A stretch of DNA of 16,531 bases from positions 1 through 16,531 of the forward strand of contig CAYPAU010000017.1 in assembly GCA_964408825.1 (NCBI GenBank), given 5' to 3'. This document shows, piece after piece, positions 1-5,725 of this stretch. Every line of letters begins with the position of its first letter. Position 1 is the stretch's first letter. This stretch comes from CAYPAU01 sp964408825 (GTDB taxonomy: Bacteria; Patescibacteriota; Microgenomatia; Levybacterales; UBA12049). The notes beneath the pieces were generated by a model, which did not search any database, had not been told where the DNA came from, and saw only the letters and a list, made by a program, of their open reading frames with translations. The position numbers were made by a program, and so were the translations under genes.

Positions 1-265
1 TGTCCAAAAGTAGAAGATCCGCAACTCCTGCATCTATCCCTGCCATAAATTTTTTAACCGGAGTTTTGGGATCGCCATAAAGAATCCGGCTGTCAGAGTA
101 GGGATTTTTTAGAGATTCTTTGTCAAAAAATTCCTTTTTTTTGGCAGGCAGATCTTCGTATTCTTTATTCGTCCTTGCAAGGAATTTTTTGACCCCGCCT
201 TCTCCCCTGGGATCGGCCTTAATCCCCATCTCGACTGCCAAATCGTAAATTTCTTGAAGTGTCAT
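1..265 (-). CDS. NIF3-family protein (NGG1p-interacting factor 3 type), N-terminal part
   Basis: This is the first 88 codons of a minus-strand gene that continues beyond the left edge of the window. The start is the ATG at 265, with a GAGGAG ribosome-binding site about 9 nt upstream (275-280). The visible protein opens with TLQEIYDLAVEMGIKADPRG, continues with a Lys-rich stretch, and contains NPYSDSRILYGDPKTPVKK and then an AGIDAGVADLLLLD segment. That combination resembles the N-terminus of archaeal and CPR NIF3-like proteins, a metal-binding family with no settled biochemical role. The metal-binding histidines would lie outside the window. Identification rests on remembered family similarity, not on a search. 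Unlike most genes here it has a clear Shine-Dalgarno site. Confidence 0.7.
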   Translation of the reverse strand, partial: MTLQEIYDLAVEMGIKADPRGEGGVKKFLARTNKEYEDLPAKKKEFFDKESLKNPYSDSRILYGDPKTPVKKFMAGIDAGVADLLLLD

Positions 266-298
266 GGTTCGAGTCTCCTCATTCTTCGATTGCACCCA

Positions 299-353
299 GA
301 ATCCTGAGCTTGTCGAAGGACCATGATACTGAGCATAGTTGAATGTATCATAA
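299..353. repeat. Two-module dispersed palindromic repeat, copy 1
   Basis: The first module, CCTGAGCTTGTCGAAGG (303-319), is an imperfect palindrome. The second, TGATAC (324-329) with GTATCA (345-350), is a 6-bp stem enclosing a TGAG...TTGAA loop. The same two modules, with the first in the opposite orientation, lie in front of rpmE at 7791-7839. Short CCTTCGAC...GCTCAGG palindromes occur between genes in many bacteria. Whether this one is mobile is not known from the sequence. Confidence 0.65.
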
Positions 354-372
354 GGGAAAGTATATAATATAG

Positions 373-470
373 AAATTCAAATTGCAAAGTTAAAAATGCA
401 AAATTACAGTTTAAAATTAAAAATTTTTGGACCTTAACTTTTAACTTTTCACTTTGAGCTTTGAATTATT
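373..470. repeat. Heptad-period inverted repeat upstream of tRNA-Leu
   Basis: The stretch divides cleanly into 7-nt units. The left arm reads AAATTCA, AATTGCA, AAGTTAA, AAATGCA, AAATTAC, AGTTTAA, AATTAAA (373-421). The right arm reads AACTTTT, AACTTTT, CACTTTG, AGCTTTG, AATTATT (436-470). The arms are roughly complementary, so it can form a long imperfect AT-rich hairpin with GGACC near the tip. It ends 3 bases before the tRNA. Other heptad-period elements occur at 4807, 4991, 8140, 9823 and 9984. Confidence 0.65.
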
Positions 471-473
471 TTT

Positions 474-557
474 GCCGGTGTGGTGGAACTGGTAGACACG
501 TAGCTCTCAAAAAGCTATGAACGCAAGTTCATGTCGGTTCGACTCCGACCGCCGGCA
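474..557 (+). tRNA. tRNA-Leu (anticodon CAA)
   Basis: The acceptor stem GCCGGTG (474-480) pairs with CGCCGGC (550-556), with discriminator A557. The anticodon stem TAGCT/AGCTA encloses the loop CTCAAAA, giving anticodon CAA at 508-510, which reads UUG. A long variable arm (TGAAC, GCAA, GTTCA) marks this as a class II leucine tRNA. The T arm is GTCGG-TTCGACT-CCGAC. The CCA end is not encoded, since CAC follows the discriminator base, so CCA must be added afterwards. A short T-rich run at 568-573 may help termination. Confidence 0.96.
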
Positions 558-579
558 CACTCCACCCTTTTTATTCATC

Positions 580-608
580 TTGACACATCTTTTAAGTTCT
601 GTAATAAT
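580..608 (+). promoter_or_regulatory. Promoter for the 616-798 ORF, leaderless spacing
   Basis: TTGACA at 580-585, a 17-nt spacer and AATAAT at 603-608. The expected start of transcription (about 615) coincides with the ATG at 616, so the message should be leaderless. No Shine-Dalgarno sequence is present. Confidence 0.6.
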
Positions 609-615
609 TCTAGAA

Positions 616-798
616 ATGTCCGAGAGCCCCAAGTTTAAAGTTGATAAAACCAATTTCACTGCTCCCTTAATGGAACTTCAAAAAGGCAGAGAAAGAGTCG
701 AGAAAGTTGCGCAGTCGGTGGATAGTAGCGAGAGTCTTGCGGATGCTGCTATCATTGCAGGGCTTTTAAAATCATCTCTTGCACAACAAGAACCTTAA
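616..798 (+). CDS. Small hypothetical protein, 60 aa
   Basis: The product begins MSESPKFKVDKTNFTAPLME. I do not recognise it. It is hydrophilic, with a charged helical middle (MELQKGRERVEKVAQ) and a second probable helix (ADAAIIAGLLKSSLAQ). It has no signal peptide, membrane segment or cysteine. An upstream extension of the open frame reaches back into the tRNA gene and is not credible. The ATG at 616 is preferred because a TTGACA-N17-AATAAT promoter ends 7 nt before it. The stop codon lies inside a small inverted repeat (792-809). It faces the minus-strand gene at 839-1108. Confidence 0.55.
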   Translation: MSESPKFKVDKTNFTAPLMELQKGRERVEKVAQSVDSSESLADAAIIAGLLKSSLAQQEP

Positions 799-836
799 TT
801 TCTTAAGGTCCTCGTCATTTAATCTTACTTAAGTAA
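792..836. other. Small inverted repeats between convergent genes
   Basis: ACCTTAA (792-798) and TTAAGGT (803-809) form a 7-bp stem around TTTC that includes the stop codon of the upstream ORF. Next to it is the perfect 12-nt palindrome TTACTTAAGTAA (825-836). Both are AT-rich and lack a long U-tract, so they would be weak terminators at best. Confidence 0.35.
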
Positions 837-838
837 AA

Positions 839-1108
839 CTACATTCCCGGTGCTCCACCGCCCGTATCCGAAGGATTCTGTCCTTCATCGCCTTGTCCCT
901 GCGGTGTTTGCGTTCCTCCCTGATCTCCGCCAGCCGGAGTCTCTTGTCCGGGAGAGGCAGGAGTTTCCCAACCTTGAGAAGGAGAGGGAGTTTGCGGTGT
1001 CTGCGTTCCTCCCTGATCTGCCGGCTGCTGTGGTCCGCCTCCCGGCGAAGCAGGTTGATTTTGATCTCCTCCCTGACCCATGCCTCCTTGATTATTTTGG
1101 TCGTCCAT
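839..1108 (-). CDS. Gly/Gln/Pro-rich low-complexity protein, 89 aa
   Basis: The protein is almost entirely Gly, Gln, Pro, Thr, Asp and Ser and contains two copies of DQGGTQTPQ, so it is expected to be disordered. It has no cysteine, signal peptide or membrane segment. The start ATG at 1108 is preceded by an AGGGGGTGA Shine-Dalgarno sequence about 8 nt away. An upstream GTG at 1120 overlaps that site and is less likely. It lies 23 nt downstream of dnaB on the same strand and is probably cotranscribed. The clean start and strong ribosome-binding site favour a real gene, but composition alone gives no function. The repeat structure suggests its length may vary between strains. Confidence 0.6.
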   Translation of the reverse strand: MDDQNNQGGMGQGGDQNQPASPGGGPQQPADQGGTQTPQTPSPSQGWETPASPGQETPAGGDQGGTQTPQGQGDEGQNPSDTGGGAPGM

Positions 1109-1131
1109 AAATATATTCACCCCCTCTCAAA

Positions 1132-2451
1132 TTATTCTTCTCTTTTTTTCTCCACATTATAAAATCTTATCCTATCTCCCTTAAAAAGTAAATCTATTTC
1201 TCCTGTCGGTCCGTTTCTGTGTTTGGCTATCAAAAGTTTCGTAGGAATTACATTCCCCACTGCCTCCTCCATTCTGTAAAGAAACATAACTACATCGGCA
1301 TCCTGTTCAATTGCGCCGGATTCGCGAAGATCGGCAAGTTGAGGTTTTTTCTCTCCCCTATGCTCGACTGCACGGGACAATTGAGAAACGGCAATAACAG
1401 GAATCTTAAGTTCCCTGGCTAAATTTTTCAATGCCTGTGAGACCATTGAGACCTCTTGAACTCTGTTGTCATAATGTTTTCCCGGATCAACAAGTTGAAG
1501 ATAGTCGACTATCAAAAGTCCAATCTTGTGCTCTAGCTGAAGTCTTCTTGCTCTTGTTCTTATCTCAGAAACCGAAATTCCCGGTGTATCATCTATGTAT
1601 ATAGGAGCATCGGCCAAAATACCCATGGCTTCTGATAATTTAGTAAAATCATTTTCTGATAACTTTCCCGTCTTAAGTCTCCATGCATCCACATCCGCCT
1701 GTCCTACTAAAAGCCTGTCCACTATTTCTTCCTGACTCATCTCCAAAGAAAAAATTCCCACAGGTACTTTCTCGGAAACCGCAACATATTGTGAAATATT
1801 TGAGATCATTGCGGTTTTTCCCTGTCCCGGTCTTGCTGCCAAAATAAGAAGGTTTGAAGCCTGCGCTCCCGAAAGTATATTATCTAAATCTACAAAACCG
1901 GTCTTTACTCCGCGAAGACCTCCCTCCCCCTTATGAAGTTCATCAATTCTATCGAAGCTCTCGGCAAGCATCTCTTTAAGCTGAACAAACCCTCTTGCTC
2001 CATGTCCCTGGGAGATTGTAAAGATTACTGATTCTGCCTTATCCAAGAGTTCCTCTGCCTCCCTATCCTCCATAAAGCCCATCTGAGCTATCTCTCCTCC
2101 TAGGGAAATTAAGGATCTTTTTGTTGAATTTTCTTTTATTATTTTTGCATAATATTCAACGTTTGCCGCTGTTGGAACAATCTCAACCAAACCTGTTAAA
2201 TAGGCCACGTCAATCTTGTTATCGTTTTTATTTTTTTTAAGCTCTGTGGCTAAAGTTAAGATATCGATAGGTCTTCTCTTCTCATACAAAAAGAGCATCG
2301 CTTGATAGATAATGCTATTGGTATTATTATAAAAATCCGAAGGACTAACGATCTCCGAAACAATACTTATAGCATCTTTATCAATAAGCATTGACCCAAG
2401 AACGCTTCCCTCTGCTTCTTCATTGTGGGGAGGAACTTTTATCCCTGCCAT
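1132..2451 (-). CDS. dnaB: Replicative DNA helicase DnaB
   Basis: 439 residues, a normal DnaB length. The N-terminal domain (about 5-105) begins PPHNEEAEGSVLGSML, the usual DnaB opening. After a linker helix region, the RecA-like domain carries Walker A ARPGQGKT (206-213), FSLEMS (234-239, catalytic Glu 237), Walker B LLIVDYLQL (312-320), the LRESGAIEQDAD segment (375-386) and KHRNGPTG (410-417). DnaB is the hexameric ring helicase that unwinds DNA at the replication fork and recruits primase. There is no intein, although DnaB is a common intein host. Walker A has Gln where Met or Ser is usual. The start is 3 nt after the stop of the disrupted upstream gene (TAA TAT ATG), so the two were probably one transcription unit. 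Confidence 0.97.
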   Translation of the reverse strand: MAGIKVPPHNEEAEGSVLGSMLIDKDAISIVSEIVSPSDFYNNTNSIIYQAMLFLYEKRRPIDILTLATELKKNKNDNKIDVAYLTGLVEIVPTAANVEYYAKIIKENSTKRSLISLGGEIAQMGFMEDREAEELLDKAESVIFTISQGHGARGFVQLKEMLAESFDRIDELHKGEGGLRGVKTGFVDLDNILSGAQASNLLILAARPGQGKTAMISNISQYVAVSEKVPVGIFSLEMSQEEIVDRLLVGQADVDAWRLKTGKLSENDFTKLSEAMGILADAPIYIDDTPGISVSEIRTRARRLQLEHKIGLLIVDYLQLVDPGKHYDNRVQEVSMVSQALKNLARELKIPVIAVSQLSRAVEHRGEKKPQLADLRESGAIEQDADVVMFLYRMEEAVGNVIPTKLLIAKHRNGPTGEIDLLFKGDRIRFYNVEKKREE

Positions 2452-2454
2452 ATA

Positions 2455-2950
2455 TTATTGCAATAATATTATTTGAGTATCTTCCGGTAATTTATCGAAG
2501 GTAACAGGAAATTTTGAAAGTGTTTCATGATCTTTGCCTAAACCCCCCACCGCATCGGCCGCCCCCTCTCCGAAAAGTAGTGCAACGGATGGCTCAAAAG
2601 ATGATATCATTGATTCTTTAAAACTTGAGTCAACATTTAAAACCAATATATCGCATGCTACCTATTCCTATAAAAATCGCAAGTCCATCGATATTAAAAG
2701 AGTAATAGAAATCTCTGCCTGATTTTGTCCCCGATATTCTTACTCCTCCTATCTCGTAACTTCCGGGTCCTTTTATAATTACTCTTGCGTCCGAAACTTT
2801 TGAAGAAGGCCCGTTGACATCAGAAACATCTGTTAGAAATATTATTGCATCGGCCGAGGTTTTAGAAATCGAAGACGTCGGATCAATAATAAAACTTGCA
2901 TTCTTTCCTTTAATTCTAATCGTCTCTTTATCTAAAACTGCAATTTCCAT
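2455..2950 (-). pseudogene. Frame-disrupted gene upstream of dnaB
   Basis: Two minus-strand reading frames appear to be halves of one protein. The first (start ATG at 2950, with an AGGA-type site just upstream) gives MEIAVLDKETIRIKGKN, then RVIIKGPGSYEIGGVRISGT, and ends at a TGA soon after IFIGIGSMRYIGFKC. The second frame is open from just before that point, reads DILVLNVDSSFKESMISSFE, and ends ...LPEDTQIILLQ immediately before dnaB. The join is near 2631-2665. Joined, the pieces look like a beta-rich protein of about 160 residues that I recall as a hypothetical protein in related CPR genomes, distantly like a degraded metallo-beta-lactamase-fold family. A simple +1 shift would join them, but some residues may also be missing. 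It could be a real mutation, a sequencing error or, less likely, programmed frameshifting. Confidence 0.6.
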
Positions 2951-2980
2951 GTAACTCATCCTATCATAGAAATAATTTTC

Positions 2981-3009
2981 TTGACAAGTAGTTCTTTTTG
3001 CCTTATCAT
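2981..3009 (+). promoter_or_regulatory. Promoter of the 3024-5301 operon
   Basis: TTGACA at 2981-2986, a 17-nt spacer and TATCAT at 3004-3009. The predicted transcript would have about 8 nt before the ATG at 3024 and no Shine-Dalgarno site. The minus-strand gene starting at 2950 runs in the opposite direction, so this is a divergent promoter region. Confidence 0.7.
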
Positions 3010-3023
3010 GCCTTTATCCAAAA

Positions 3024-3446
3024 ATGAAGACTGAAAAGGTTATTCTTTCTTTTATTGCCGTTTTGGTAGGAATACTGGTTACTGGAGGAGCATTTTATCT
3101 TTATCAGTCTACGAGAAAACCCGAAGAACCTTCCAAAAAAATTGTAATCACAAAACCGACACCAACCCCAAAACCCTCAGTATTTCTGACGCTAAAAAGT
3201 CCCCGGGACGAATCGGTAGTTTCAAAAAAAGTCGTCCCCGTTGAAGGAACCACGGGTAAGGATTCCGTTGTAATCATTATCTCCCCCCTTGATCAAGAAG
3301 TCCTATCACCAAATGCAGGCGGAGATTTTTCAACAACTATAAATATAGATGACGGGCAGAATCTTATTGAAATTACCGCGATATCTAAAACTGGCGAGGA
3401 GATAAAAATTAGAAGAACAGTTACCTTCTCAACCGAAGAGTTTTAA
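3024..3446 (+). CDS. Membrane-anchored protein with one Ig-like domain, 140 aa
   Basis: An uncleaved signal anchor (about residues 6-27) is followed by a basic stretch and a Thr/Pro linker (ITKPTPTPKP). A beta-rich domain from about 53 to the end includes LTLKSPRDESVVSKKVVPVE and DGQNLIEITAISKTGEE. That pattern matches bacterial Ig-like domains that bind or space other domains at the cell surface. The protein is probably anchored in the cytoplasmic membrane with the domain outside. The gene is first in an operon. Its TAA is followed directly by the next ATG with no gap, which suggests translational coupling. A specific function cannot be assigned. Confidence 0.75.
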   Translation: MKTEKVILSFIAVLVGILVTGGAFYLYQSTRKPEEPSKKIVITKPTPTPKPSVFLTLKSPRDESVVSKKVVPVEGTTGKDSVVIIISPLDQEVLSPNAGGDFSTTINIDDGQNLIEITAISKTGEEIKIRRTVTFSTEEF

Positions 3447-4223
3447 ATGAAAAAACCTTTATATCTTAATATCATAATATCTGTCTTCTTAATATCCTTA
3501 TATCTATACGTCTTTACTTCCTTTTCCTTCGCGATATCTCAAACCCCGACCGAAACTCCAACTAAGACCCCAACGCCTTCGCCAAACACTCTTCAAAAGC
3601 AAATAGATTCTCTGACCAATAAGATTGCCTCCCGGGTGGCGGCCCTAAAACTTGTTGAAAAAAGAGGAATTATAGGAGAAGTATCGGGAGTCTCAAATAC
3701 TCAAATAACACTAAATGATATAAACGGAAATACAAGATTCGTCGATGTAGATGAGTTTACCAAGTTTAGCTCCCCCTCCTCAAAAACCTCATTTGGAATT
3801 TCCGACATAAGAAAAGGCGATAAACTTGGAGTCCTGGGACTTTATAATAAAGAGTCAAGAAGAATTCTTGCAAGATTTATCGAAACCCTCATTATGCCTG
3901 CGATAATCCATGGTGCGGTATCTTCAATTGATAGCGAAAACTTCACCCTTTCTGTAAATACGGAGGATGGAAAAGAATACAAAATCGATGTCCAAACTTC
4001 AACCAGAACTTTTTCCTACGATTTGGAAAAAAGGCAGCTTTTAAAATCCGGTTTTTCAAAAATTGAAACAGGGGAAAGTATCATAATAGTAGGCTTCGCG
4101 GATAAGAAGGACGCAAGTTTGATCCAGGCTTCGCGGGTAATTGTCTTACCGGGTGTTTCTAAAAATCCGAAAATAAAAGTTTCTGCGTCTAAGGAATCCT
4201 CATCTCCAACAAATACTCCATAA
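3447..4223 (+). CDS. Secreted protein with repeated beta domains (DUF5666-like), 258 aa
   Basis: It has an N-terminal hydrophobic signal (about 7-30), a Thr/Pro-rich linker (TPTETPTKTPTPSPN) and a short helical segment (LQKQIDSLTNKIASRVAAL). Two related beta modules follow: GIIGEVSGVSNTQITLNDI...KGDKLGVLG and IHGAVSSIDSENFTLSVNT...GESIIIVGFAD. Each runs strand, turn, a KG/TG(D/E)-type turn and strand, which resembles the DUF5666 or OB-like modules of exported proteins. The C-terminus is Ser/Thr/Pro-rich. It sits between an Ig-like surface protein and an M24 peptidase gene and is tightly coupled to both. The function is unknown; a structural role at the cell surface is my inference. Confidence 0.7.
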   Translation: MKKPLYLNIIISVFLISLYLYVFTSFSFAISQTPTETPTKTPTPSPNTLQKQIDSLTNKIASRVAALKLVEKRGIIGEVSGVSNTQITLNDINGNTRFVDVDEFTKFSSPSSKTSFGISDIRKGDKLGVLGLYNKESRRILARFIETLIMPAIIHGAVSSIDSENFTLSVNTEDGKEYKIDVQTSTRTFSYDLEKRQLLKSGFSKIETGESIIIVGFADKKDASLIQASRVIVLPGVSKNPKIKVSASKESSSPTNTP

Positions 4224-4224
4224 A

Positions 4225-5301
4225 ATGGACAATAAAATCAAAAATGTTTTATTGCATCTTAAAAATCTTGATGCCATATTGATATCTTCTGTCCCAAATA
4301 TTATTTATCTCACGGGATACTCCGGATTTTCGTATTTTGAAAGAGAAGCTTTTTTATTAATAACGCAAAAGCAAAATTTCTTAATAACCGACGGAAGATA
4401 CTCGGAAGCAGTGTCCCAAATTCCCGGGTTTGAAATTTTAGAAGTACAGTCGGGTAGTCTTTACCAAACCCTTAAAAGGTTATCTTCGAAAATTAAGAAG
4501 CTTGGGATTGAAGAATATGATCTAAGTGTAGGTGAATACAAAAAATTAAAAAAATACTTTAAGCTCAAAAATTTAGAAGAGTTGGAAAACTTAAGAATTC
4601 TAAAGAGCAAAAATGAAATTTCAAAAATACAAAAAGCGTGTAAAATCGCAGACTTGGCTTTTGATTTTATTCTGGGGAAACTTAAAACCGGTATTACTGA
4701 AAAAGAAATTGCCTTTGAACTTGAGATGTTTATTAAAAAAACAGGGTCCGACCCTTCATTTCCCCCAATCGTTGCTTTTGGCAAGAATTCTTCAATGCCC
4801 CACTATAAAACTAATAACGAAAAGCTAATAACTAATAACATAGTACTTTTAGACTTCGGGGCAAAGTTTGAAAACTACTGCTCTGATATGACACGGACAG
4901 TCTTCTTCGGCAAAGCGGATGAGAAATTTAAAAAAATCTACGGCACCGTTTTGGATGCACAAAAGCGAGCAGCAGAGCAATTGAACAATCTATCAATAAA
5001 TGGTAAATGGGCAATGGTAAATGGTAAATCTATTGATGACATGGCTCGAAACCATATTGTCCAAAGTGGTTATCCTTCCATTCCCCACTCCTTAGGCCAC
5101 GGAATCGGAATAGAAGTTCATGAATCACCTCGGCTTTCTCCAAAATCAAAAGACATTTTAAAACCCGGTATGGTTTTTTCAATAGAGCCGGGAATTTATA
5201 CTAAAGGCTTCGGCGGCGTCCGCATTGAGGACTTGTTTGTTCTAGAAAAAAATAATCTCCGACCTCTCACCCATTCCCCAAAGAACCTTATTGAGATATA
5301 A
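4225..5301 (+). CDS. M24-family Xaa-Pro peptidase (aminopeptidase P/prolidase type)
   Basis: 358 residues. The N-terminal creatinase-like domain (about 1-125) includes NIIYLTGYSGF and LITDGRYSEA. The C-terminal pita-bread domain has all five metal ligands: D210 (LLDFG), D221 (CSDMTRT), H292 (LGHGIG), E321 (SIEPGIY) and E335 (VRIEDL). H193 and H299 sit at the usual proton-relay positions. It is expected to be a cytoplasmic, two-metal enzyme that removes residues next to proline. The ATG follows the previous stop by one base, so it is coupled to the surface-protein genes. Two heptad-period repeats (4807-4841 and 4991-5037) are translated in frame as NNEKLITNN and SINGKWAMVNGKSI. The second probably makes a surface loop several residues longer than in relatives. 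Confidence 0.93.
   Translation: MDNKIKNVLLHLKNLDAILISSVPNIIYLTGYSGFSYFEREAFLLITQKQNFLITDGRYSEAVSQIPGFEILEVQSGSLYQTLKRLSSKIKKLGIEEYDLSVGEYKKLKKYFKLKNLEELENLRILKSKNEISKIQKACKIADLAFDFILGKLKTGITEKEIAFELEMFIKKTGSDPSFPPIVAFGKNSSMPHYKTNNEKLITNNIVLLDFGAKFENYCSDMTRTVFFGKADEKFKKIYGTVLDAQKRAAEQLNNLSINGKWAMVNGKSIDDMARNHIVQSGYPSIPHSLGHGIGIEVHESPRLSPKSKDILKPGMVFSIEPGIYTKGFGGVRIEDLFVLEKNNLRPLTHSPKNLIEI
4807..4841. repeat. Heptad-period element inside the M24 peptidase gene (first)
   Basis: Units AAAACTA, ATAACGA, AAAGCTA, ATAACTA, ATAACAT. They encode about residues 195-206, between the PHY motif and the first metal-binding Asp. The local protein length looks normal for the family, so the repeat may have replaced rather than extended the original sequence. 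Confidence 0.55.
4991..5037. repeat. Heptad-period element inside the M24 peptidase gene (second)
   Basis: Units TATCAAT, AAATGGT, AAATGGG, CAATGGT, AAATGGT, AAATCTA, closing with TTGAT. The ends ATCAAT (4992-4997) and ATTGAT (5032-5037) are inverted copies. The frame stays open and encodes about residues 256-271. The AAATGGT unit is shared with the element in front of prfA (8182-8195). Confidence 0.7.
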
Positions 5302-5305
5302 AAAT

Positions 5306-5334
5306 TTGACAAGCAATTGCTTTTATGAGATACT
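5306..5334 (+). promoter_or_regulatory. Promoter of the attenuator leader
   Basis: TTGACA at 5306-5311, a 17-nt spacer and GATACT at 5329-5334, the same -10 variant as at 11467. Transcription should begin near 5341. Two TATAAC sequences in a 10-nt direct repeat (5342-5347 and 5352-5357) could serve as alternative -10 elements closer to the leader-peptide ATG. Confidence 0.6.
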
Positions 5335-5358
5335 CCCTTTCTATAACTTTCTATAACT

Positions 5359-5427
5359 ATGAAAAGTTTTGCACAAGCTTACTATCATCACGCTGACCGT
5401 TATGGCGGTGTGATTTCTTGTGCTTAA
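5359..5427 (+). CDS. Putative leader peptide, 22 aa, with Tyr-Tyr-His-His
   Basis: A short frame from ATG 5359 to TAA 5425-5427 encodes MKSFAQAYYHHADRYGG followed by VISCA. Tandem Tyr codons (5380-5385) and tandem His codons (5386-5391) lie in its middle. The frame overlaps the protector hairpin and the antiterminator strand in the way expected of a leader peptide controlling attenuation. There is no good Shine-Dalgarno sequence, but leaderless or near-leaderless starts are common in this window. The gene was found by reading the leader directly. Translation is inferred from its geometry relative to the downstream RNA structures. Confidence 0.65.
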   Translation: MKSFAQAYYHHADRYGGVISCA

Positions 5428-5478
5428 AAAGTAATAATTTTTCTAAACAAGGACATACCGCCGAAAGGCGGTTTTTTT
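5371..5478 (+). promoter_or_regulatory. Leader-peptide attenuator (protector, antiterminator, terminator)
   Basis: Segments 1 and 2: GCACAAG (5371-5377) pairs with CTTGTGC (5417-5423), and inside it ATCAC plus ACCG (5387-5391, 5396-5399) pair with CGGTGTGAT (5406-5414). Segments 2 and 3: GGCGGTGTG (5404-5412) can instead pair with CATACCGCC (5454-5462), 9 bp with one G-U. Segments 3 and 4: ACCGCC (5457-5462) pairs with GGCGGT (5467-5472) around GAAA and runs into a U-tract. A ribosome paused at the His codons would cover up to about 5399-5402 and free segment 2. A ribosome at the stop codon would cover most of segment 2. This is the logic of the enterobacterial his and trp leaders. It is inferred from base pairing only. 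Confidence 0.72.
5457..5478 (+). terminator. Intrinsic terminator, attenuator arm
   Basis: ACCGCC, loop GAAA, GGCGGT, with seven T at 5472-5478. It stands 5 nt before the Shine-Dalgarno sequence of the downstream gene, so it must be bypassed for that gene to be read from the leader promoter. Confidence 0.85.
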
Positions 5479-5496
5479 GTGGAAAGGAGGTGAAAC

Positions 5497-5703
5497 ATGA
5501 AAGAAAAAGCTGGACAGCTGGCTTGGAAAAAAATTGCAGAAGAAATAGTCTGTCCTTTTGACCCTGAGGATTGCAGACTTAGTGAAGGTTTTAGCAGAGA
5601 AGAAAAAATGATTTCTCACAATGCAGTCATTTTTACTGCTTCTTGCAATTTTTGTGAAAGAAAAGCAAGTGTTATGGGAGAAAGAAATGATAACCCGATA
5701 TAG
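5497..5703 (+). CDS. Small Cys-containing hypothetical protein, 68 aa
   Basis: Begins MKEKAGQLAWKKIAEEIVCP. Four cysteines sit at positions 19, 26, 50 and 53, as CPFDPEDC and CNFC, which could bind a metal such as zinc; the spacing matches no family I can name. There is no signal peptide or membrane segment. The start is decided by an almost perfect Shine-Dalgarno sequence, AAAGGAGGTGA (5483-5493), the strongest in the window. The gene lies directly behind the attenuator, so its expression should depend on read-through, and it is followed after 22 nt by hisS. A link to histidine or translation status is inferred from context. It could instead be an unrelated protein sharing the leader. Confidence 0.65.
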   Translation: MKEKAGQLAWKKIAEEIVCPFDPEDCRLSEGFSREEKMISHNAVIFTASCNFCERKASVMGERNDNPI

Positions 5704-5710
5704 CTAAATG

Positions 5711-5719
5711 TGCTATTAT
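5711..5719 (+). promoter_or_regulatory. Extended -10 promoter element before hisS
   Basis: TG-C-TATTAT (5711-5719) forms an extended -10 ending 6 nt before the hisS ATG at 5726. The predicted start coincides with that ATG, so hisS may have its own leaderless promoter besides read-through from the attenuated leader. No convincing -35 is seen. Confidence 0.45.
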
Positions 5720-5725
5720 AAAAAT

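Noticed and set aside
517..615. N-terminal extension of the 616-798 ORF starting inside the tRNA gene
   Set aside because: It would overlap the variable and T arms of tRNA-Leu, and a promoter with leaderless spacing points to the ATG at 616.
850..1162. Plus-strand ORFs opposite the Gly/Gln/Pro-rich gene
   Set aside because: They are shadows of the minus-strand frame, which has a strong Shine-Dalgarno site; their compositions are artefacts of the repetitive antisense sequence.
2630..2700. Programmed ribosomal frameshift in the gene upstream of dnaB
   Set aside because: No convincing slippery heptamer or downstream stimulatory structure was found in the overlap; mutation or sequence error is simpler.
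5341..5496. T-box riboswitch controlling hisS
   Set aside because: The conserved T-box bulge (AGGGTGG-type) and stem I features are absent; a leader-peptide attenuator explains the structures better.
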